This document shows, one piece after another, positions 6,861 to 11,170 of a stretch of DNA of 11,170 nucleotides (the stretch's first letter is position 1; every line of letters starts with the position of its first letter). The DNA is from an uncultured Oscillospiraceae bacterium. GTDB taxonomy: Bacteria > Bacillota > Clostridia > Oscillospirales > Oscillospiraceae. The notes under the pieces are model-generated. The model worked only from the letters and a program-made list of their open reading frames with translations, did no database searches and had not been told where the DNA came from. The stretch is taken from positions 1-11,170 of the forward strand of contig CANRBW010000041.1 of assembly GCA_947628975.1 (NCBI GenBank), written 5' to 3'. The position numbers were made by a program, and so were the translations under genes.

Positions 6861-6865
6861 GGGGG
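6861..6865 (+). promoter_or_regulatory. Weak G-rich ribosome site for the surface protein
   Basis: GGGGG lies eight bases before the ATG at 6874. This fits that ATG and not the upstream in-frame TTG at 6859, which would add five residues in front of a well-formed signal peptide. Confidence 0.5.
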
Positions 6866-6873
6866 CTGTTTTT

Positions 6874-9381
6874 ATGAAAGAGCATTCTCGCATCCGTAAA
6901 GGTCTGGCCGGCGCGCTGTGTCTGGTCCTGCTGGCCGGCATGGTGACCGTCCCCGCCCTGGCCGCTCCCGACGACGCGCCCGCCGCCTCGGTGGAGGCCC
7001 CGGCCGCCAAGAGCGACGCGCCCGCCGCTTCGGCGGAGTCGTCCTCCTCCAAGAGCGACGCGCCCGCCAAGGCGGAGACTCCCGCGGCCGGCGACACCTC
7101 CGCCAAGTCGGAGACCCCCGCCGCCGGCGACACCTCCGCGAAGTCGGAGACCCCCGCCGCCAGTGACACCTCCACGAAGTCGGAGACCCCCGCGGCCAGT
7201 GACGCCTCCGCCAAGTCGGAGACCCCCGCCGCCGGCGATACCTCCGCCAAGTCGGAGACCCCCGCCGCCAGTGACACCTCCGCCAAGTCGGAGACCCCCG
7301 CCGCCGGCGATACCTCCGCCAAGTCGGAGACCCCCGCCGCCGACGACACCTCCGCTAAGTCGGAGACCCCCGCGGCGGACAGCGACGACGCCCCCGCGGC
7401 GGACGAGGCCCCCGCTGAGAACGACGCCCCCGCCGAGGACAGCGACGACGCCCCCGCCGTGGTCGCCCCCGCGCCCTCCCGGGCTCCGGTGCGGCCGGTG
7501 CCGCTGCCCAGCCGCGCCCCCGCCGCCGACGACCGGGAGGAGACCCCCGCCGCCGACGAGGCGGACCAGCCCGCGCCGGAGGAGGAGATCGCCCCCATCG
7601 CCCTGGACGAGGGGGACGGCTTTGAGGTGGACTGGGACCGGGTGGGCACCCAGCCCGGCGGTGACTGGCAGGCCACCCGCTGGGGCCTGGCCCGCGGCAA
7701 CGGCGGCTACTACGTCTACCTGGAGAACACCCAGAACCAGGTCTCCATCGGCATCACCTACTACCACAGCGCCAGCGACGCCATCCGTTACCGGGGCTGG
7801 ATCGCCGGGGGCCGCTCCCTGCTGGGGGAGAACGAGGCCCCCATCAAGGACTCCACCCTCACCGTGATCAACGAAGGCGGCAACTACCGCATGGAGGGCT
7901 TTATCCCCGACTCCTTCTTTAAGGAGACCAGCTTCATCCTCTCCAGCGGCAGCGTCACCCTGGCCTCCGAGGACATCCCCCGCCTGAGCGACGCCACCGA
8001 GCCGGAGCTCTCCGACGACGTCTCCGCCGCCACGGGCAAGGAGGTGGACCCCTCCACCAAGGCCGGGGCCATCGGCGCGGACTACACCGGCATCGTCATC
8101 GACGGCGACTTCTCCGACTGGGACGCCGTCCCCCTCCACGACATGAAGGACACCTACGACGCCTGGGGCAACGTCAAGAACTATGACACGGTGGACCAGG
8201 CCGCGGTGGTCTGGGACGGGGAGTGGATCTACCTGCTCCTGGTGGCGGAGGGCGACCGGGACTGGCAGGGCAACCTGACCGGCTCCGGCAACTGGAACAG
8301 CGTCTGCGGCGCCGGGCCCAACAACAACGGCCAGTACGCCATCGTCACCGACCTCAACCAGCAGCTGCTGGTCCAGCCCGCCGTGGTGAACGGCCAGCCC
8401 GCCGTCAACGGCATCGACGGCGCCCAGGTGGCGGTGAACAACACCGAGTGGTTCGGCGCGCCCCATATGTGGGAGATCGCCATCCCCGCCCAGGAGCTCC
8501 CCGCCTATCTGGAGAGCTTCGACTTCGGCCTCTACCTGGTGGAGCCGTCCATCTCCGGCGTCACCGACCTCCAGGGCGGCCAGGAGGGGGACACCTCCTT
8601 CCAGGGCGTCGTGCTGGACGGCAAGTTTGACGACTGGACCTATTACCCCATGACCACCATCCAATACGCCACCGCCGGGACCCAGGACCACGTCCGGGAC
8701 GCCCACGGCGCGCTGTGGGCGGACGGTACCACCCTCTACGGCTATGTGGCCACCGATATGCTGGCCCACCTGGGGGCCCACGGCGGCGAGTTCCTGGGGG
8801 ACATCGCCCTCTCCTTCACCGGCGACCGCGGCTACAAGTCCGTCCCCACCGACGGCAACTTCTACCCCCGCATCCTGGCCCTTGACGACCTGGACCGCAT
8901 CACCCCCAACTCCCCTGAGTACACCGCCGACGGCGGCGCCTACCTCACCCTCACCGCCGGGTACGAGCTGGAGGACGGGGACTACACCTTCTACATCTTC
9001 GACACCCGCACCGCCCCCGCCGCCCCCGTCTACGACCCGGAGACCAACACCACCTACTACCCCACCGTCGCCGACCTGCGGGATCAGGCCTTCGGCACCA
9101 TCAAGATCCATGTGGACGGCGGCCTGGACCAGGCGGAGTTCGCCCTGGACCTGGAGAAGGTGGCCGCCTACATCGACAAGGACGCCGACACCGCCTTCCG
9201 GGTGGTGGAGATCCAGTGGGGTCGCCTGGGCCAGCAGTGGATCTCCTACGCCGGCACCCCCACCGGCCCCATCATCAGCGTGGCGCTGCTGGTGGGCGCG
9301 GTAGGCATCCCCATGTTCTGCGTGGAGCGCAAGCGCCGTAAGGCCGCCGGAGAGGAGCCCCACGGCGATACGGCCAAATGA
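6874..9381 (+). CDS. Secreted repeat-stalk surface protein with CBM9/DOMON-like modules and a C-terminal sorting-type tail (Firmicu-CTERM-like)
   Basis: An 835-residue envelope protein. Residues 1-30 are a signal peptide: basic start, hydrophobic core, ALA cleavage site before APDD. Residues about 31-245 are a low-complexity Ala/Pro/Thr/Ser/Lys/Asp/Glu stalk that includes nine copies of a 12-residue repeat. From residue 250 (FEVDWDRVG) a folded ectodomain begins. Two segments open with DGDFSDW (410-416) and DGKFDDW (582-588), each followed by a WDGEWIYLLLV- or WADGTTLYGYV-type strand. This recalls CBM9/DOMON-like beta-sandwich sugar-binding modules, and the 172-residue spacing suggests duplication. 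The tail has GTPTGP (794-799), a hydrophobic helix (about 800-817), and RKRRK (819-823). That three-part layout matches exosortase substrates, and I recall the Firmicu-CTERM domain paired with XrtG. The stop overlaps the exosortase start (ATGA), so the two are translationally coupled. No LPXTG motif is present. The ligand is unknown. Confidence 0.85.
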   Translation: MKEHSRIRKGLAGALCLVLLAGMVTVPALAAPDDAPAASVEAPAAKSDAPAASAESSSSKSDAPAKAETPAAGDTSAKSETPAAGDTSAKSETPAASDTSTKSETPAASDASAKSETPAAGDTSAKSETPAASDTSAKSETPAAGDTSAKSETPAADDTSAKSETPAADSDDAPAADEAPAENDAPAEDSDDAPAVVAPAPSRAPVRPVPLPSRAPAADDREETPAADEADQPAPEEEIAPIALDEGDGFEVDWDRVGTQPGGDWQATRWGLARGNGGYYVYLENTQNQVSIGITYYHSASDAIRYRGWIAGGRSLLGENEAPIKDSTLTVINEGGNYRMEGFIPDSFFKETSFILSSGSVTLASEDIPRLSDATEPELSDDVSAATGKEVDPSTKAGAIGADYTGIVIDGDFSDWDAVPLHDMKDTYDAWGNVKNYDTVDQAAVVWDGEWIYLLLVAEGDRDWQGNLTGSGNWNSVCGAGPNNNGQYAIVTDLNQQLLVQPAVVNGQPAVNGIDGAQVAVNNTEWFGAPHMWEIAIPAQELPAYLESFDFGLYLVEPSISGVTDLQGGQEGDTSFQGVVLDGKFDDWTYYPMTTIQYATAGTQDHVRDAHGALWADGTTLYGYVATDMLAHLGAHGGEFLGDIALSFTGDRGYKSVPTDGNFYPRILALDDLDRITPNSPEYTADGGAYLTLTAGYELEDGDYTFYIFDTRTAPAAPVYDPETNTTYYPTVADLRDQAFGTIKIHVDGGLDQAEFALDLEKVAAYIDKDADTAFRVVEIQWGRLGQQWISYAGTPTGPIISVALLVGAVGIPMFCVERKRRKAAGEEPHGDTAK
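7066..7389 (+). repeat. 36-bp coding tandem repeat, nine units
   Basis: Nine in-frame 36-bp units encode variants of AKSETPAAGDTS; the ninth ends in ADSDD. Variation is mostly at the seventh to tenth residues (AGDT, ASDT, ASDA, ADDT), with a few silent third-base changes. Units are directly adjacent with no spacers. The array forms part of the extracellular stalk, and its copy number could change by slippage or recombination without breaking the reading frame. Confidence 0.92.
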
Positions 9382-9986
9382 TCAAGTACATCGTCTGCGC
9401 CGTCCTCGCCCTGGTGTGGTGGTACCTGCTCCGGGTCACCGACCGGGCCAAGCTGGACTTCTGGCACTTCGTGCTGGGCAGCGCGGGGGCGTTCATCTTC
9501 CTGGTCGTGCTGGTCCAGCCGGTGCTGACAAAGCCCCTGGGCCGTCTGGTGGCGGCCGTGGCCGGCCTGTTCGGCTCGCTGACCCACACCTTCTCCGCCT
9601 TCTTCCGCTACGGCGTGCTCTTTATCCAGTCCCCCCAGGGGGCCATGACCCTCCAGATCGACTTTGAGTGCTCCGGCATCATCGAGATCCTGGCCTTCCT
9701 CTCCCTGCTCACCTTTTTCCGGGTGTACACCAAAAACCAGCGGGCCATCGTGGGCCTGCTGGGGACGGTGTGCATCATCCTGGCCAACGTCCTGCGGATC
9801 ATCGTCATCTGCGAGCTCATCTACTTCATCGGGCCCAACGTCTACTACGTGGCGCACTCCCTGGTGGGGCGCTTCATCTTCTACGGCCTATCCGTACTTC
9901 TCTACTTCTACGTCTTCACCAAGCCGCAGATTGTCAGCATGAAAGTAGGAACATTCAAGTACGGGGATGGGGGCGAAGGATCCTAA
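9378..9986 (+). CDS. xrtG: Exosortase family protein, XrtG type
   Basis: A 202-residue polytopic membrane protein with the exosortase/archaeosortase catalytic triad in order: C98 in DFECSGIIEI, R140 in ANVLRIIVI, and H160 in YYVAHSLVGRFIFYG. Hydrophobic segments lie at about 3-18, 33-50, 57-68, 101-115, 123-150 and 165-181. Exosortases act like sortases: they are thought to cut a C-terminal sorting tail outside the membrane and attach the protein to another molecule. The small size and partner genes fit XrtG, the Gram-positive branch, which as I recall occurs with a specific glycosyltransferase and Firmicu-CTERM proteins. The ATG overlaps the stop of the upstream surface protein by four bases (ATGA), and there is no good ribosome site at normal spacing, so translational coupling is likely. 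The adjacent surface protein is the obvious substrate. The chemical product is unknown. Confidence 0.87.
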   Translation: MIKYIVCAVLALVWWYLLRVTDRAKLDFWHFVLGSAGAFIFLVVLVQPVLTKPLGRLVAAVAGLFGSLTHTFSAFFRYGVLFIQSPQGAMTLQIDFECSGIIEILAFLSLLTFFRVYTKNQRAIVGLLGTVCIILANVLRIIVICELIYFIGPNVYYVAHSLVGRFIFYGLSVLLYFYVFTKPQIVSMKVGTFKYGDGGEGS

Positions 9987-11170
9987 ATGTGGTTTGATTT
10001 TTTTAACTCCTTCATCTTCTGGGCCGCCTGGGTGGCCATCCCCATGGTCATGGAGATCATCCCCGCCCTGGGCAGTCTCTTCCTCCTGCTCAAGCGCAAG
10101 CGCGCCTACGACAAGAAGGAAAAGCCCACCCTCTACCCGGAGATCTCCATCATCATCCCGGTCTACAACTCCGCGGACACCCTGGAGGGGTGTCTGCGCT
10201 CCATCGCGGACTCCACCTATCCCAACAGCGCCATCCGCATCTTCCTGGTCAACAACCTGAGCCGGGACAACTCCTTTGAGATCTTCACCCGCTGCCAGGA
10301 CCTGTTCCCGGAATTGCATATGCAGTGGCTCAACGCCCAGCAGGGGAAGTCCAGGGCGCTGAACCTGGCGCTCTACAACTCCTCGGGGAAGTACATCGTC
10401 CACATCGACTCCGACGGGATGCTGGAGCCCCACGCCCTGACCAACCTGGTGGACCTGTTCGAGTCCGACCTCTCCTGCAACTGCGTCACCGGCTCCATCC
10501 TCACCACACCGGAAAAGATCGAGGCCTACAAGGGTCCCGGTCTTTTCCTGCGTCGGATGGAGTTCCTGGAGTACGCCCAGGCCTTCCTGGCCGGGCGGAA
10601 CTACGCCAGCGAGACCAACTCCATCTACACCCTCTCCGGCGCCTTCTCCGCCTTCCGCAAGTCGGCCATCCTGAAGTCCTGGCTCTACAACACCGACACC
10701 ATCTGCGAGGACACCCAGCTGACCTTCCAGATGCGCTACGTCCAGAAGGAGGAGGTCCGCATCAGTGTGGACTCCATCTTCCTTACCGACCCCATCGAGG
10801 ACATGGACAAGCTCTACACCCAGCGCCAGCGCTGGCAGCGGGGCAGCCTGGAGGTCTCCAGGATGTTCATGGACACCGACGAGCTGAAGGCCCACAAGCT
10901 CTTCAGCGACGTGAACGTCAAAACCCTGATGTACGACCACACCTTCGCCTTCCCCCGGATGATCTGGTATCTGGCCACCATCTGTATGCTGTTTCTGGGC
11001 TTCTCCGGCAAGACCATCCTCATGGCCACCGGCATCCTCTTTGGGATGTACACCCTCTGCGGCTACTTCTACTTCTTCTCCAGCCTGTCCTTCCTGGAGA
11101 AGTTCCCGGACCTGCGGGCCTATTACCGGCGACTATGGTGGATGGTCCCGGTTCTGCCCTTCTTCAACCT
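9987..11170 (+). CDS. Processive-type GT2 glycosyltransferase, exosortase G-associated, C-terminus cut by window edge
   Basis: The first 394 residues of a membrane family 2 glycosyltransferase of the BcsA/hyaluronan-synthase type. Residues about 6-35 are an N-terminal membrane helix followed by KRKR. The catalytic domain shows PEISIIIPVYN (51-61), NAQQGKSRALNLAL (116-129), HIDSDG with DSD at 141-143, TLSGAFSAFRKSAIL (215-229), CEDTQLTFQMR with E241/D242, and QRQRWQRG with the Q279/R282/W283 (QxxRW) motif of polymerising enzymes. Two or three more hydrophobic segments follow residue 325, and the protein runs off the window. The ATG at 9987 directly follows the exosortase stop (TAA-ATG) with AAGGA six bases upstream. 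The position fits the glycosyltransferase family that accompanies XrtG (TIGR03111 as I recall). It probably makes or extends the glycan that the exosortase system uses. No PilZ domain is seen in the visible part. Confidence 0.9.
   Translation, partial: MWFDFFNSFIFWAAWVAIPMVMEIIPALGSLFLLLKRKRAYDKKEKPTLYPEISIIIPVYNSADTLEGCLRSIADSTYPNSAIRIFLVNNLSRDNSFEIFTRCQDLFPELHMQWLNAQQGKSRALNLALYNSSGKYIVHIDSDGMLEPHALTNLVDLFESDLSCNCVTGSILTTPEKIEAYKGPGLFLRRMEFLEYAQAFLAGRNYASETNSIYTLSGAFSAFRKSAILKSWLYNTDTICEDTQLTFQMRYVQKEEVRISVDSIFLTDPIEDMDKLYTQRQRWQRGSLEVSRMFMDTDELKAHKLFSDVNVKTLMYDHTFAFPRMIWYLATICMLFLGFSGKTILMATGILFGMYTLCGYFYFFSSLSFLEKFPDLRAYYRRLWWMVPVLPFFN

Noticed and set aside
6833..6861. Possible internal promoter before the surface-protein gene
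   Set aside because: TTGCTG and nearby TATTAT are only 15 bp apart. The AT-rich patch is suggestive but too weak to call, and the upstream promoter at 5640-5668 can serve the unit.
6919..6921. Lipoprotein reading of the surface-protein signal peptide (Cys16)
   Set aside because: The residues before Cys (GAL) do not fit a lipobox and the Cys lies within the hydrophobic core; ALA before APDD is a better signal peptidase I site.
7066..7389. CRISPR-like 36-bp repeats
   Set aside because: Units are directly adjacent with no unique spacers, stay in frame, and encode a protein stalk.
5697..7700. Long minus-strand open frame over the GT2-GtrA gene and repeat region
   Set aside because: It mirrors the repeat array and the GT2 gene in reverse; the plus-strand GT2 motifs are clear.
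6856..9363. 835-codon open frame antisense to the whole surface protein
   Set aside because: Absence of stops follows from the strong G/C third-position bias; the translation is Gly/Val/Asp-rich with no signal or domain, and the plus strand has signal peptide, domains and sorting tail.
9888..10940. 350-codon minus-strand open frame over the last glycosyltransferase
   Set aside because: Shadow frame; the plus strand has DSD, ED and QxxRW motifs in order.

Overview
The window is visibly GC-rich, with strong G/C preference at third codon positions, ATG/GTG starts preceded by AGGAGG-like ribosome sites, and protein families typical of high-GC Firmicutes. The combination of an AGCS sodium/amino-acid symporter, an HPt protein with a REC/HD-GYP regulator, an AI-2E-type permease and a Gram-positive exosortase points to a gut clostridium of the Oscillospiraceae type (Flavonifractor, Lawsonibacter, Oscillibacter or relatives). 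That assignment is inference from gene content and style. No rRNA, tRNA, insertion sequence or CRISPR array is visible.

Layout. (1) Positions 1-572, minus: the N-terminal part of a GH43 glycosidase, cut by the window edge just after its likely catalytic acid. (2) Positions 573-823: divergent promoters. (3) Positions 824-2326, plus: a sodium:alanine/glycine (AGCS) symporter, ending at a strong hairpin terminator (2371-2405) that lies between convergent genes. (4) Positions 5478 down to 2428, minus: a three-gene unit coding for an HPt protein, a REC/HD-GYP/PAS-like response regulator and an AI-2E-family membrane protein. (5) Positions 5479-5720: a second divergent intergenic region with two near-consensus promoters and an inverted repeat between them. 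(6) Positions 5721-11170, plus: a cell-surface module made of a GT2-GtrA fusion, a large secreted repeat protein with a C-terminal sorting-type tail, an exosortase of the XrtG type (C98/R140/H160), and a processive-type GT2 glycosyltransferase cut by the right edge.

The most interesting content is module (6). The exosortase start codon overlaps the stop codon of the repeat protein (ATGA), and the glycosyltransferase begins right after the exosortase stop codon. The repeat protein has a signal peptide, a Thr/Ser/Pro/Ala/Lys stalk built on a 36-bp tandem repeat, two DGxFxDW-type CBM9/DOMON-like modules, and a GTPTGP motif, membrane helix and basic cluster at its end. This looks like a dedicated exosortase with its own substrate and glycan-synthesis partners. 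It resembles the XrtG/Firmicu-CTERM systems known from sequence in Firmicutes, whose biochemical function is, as far as I know, not established. The neighbouring divergent operon carries a probable c-di-GMP phosphodiesterase, so shared control of envelope glycan output is possible but unproven.
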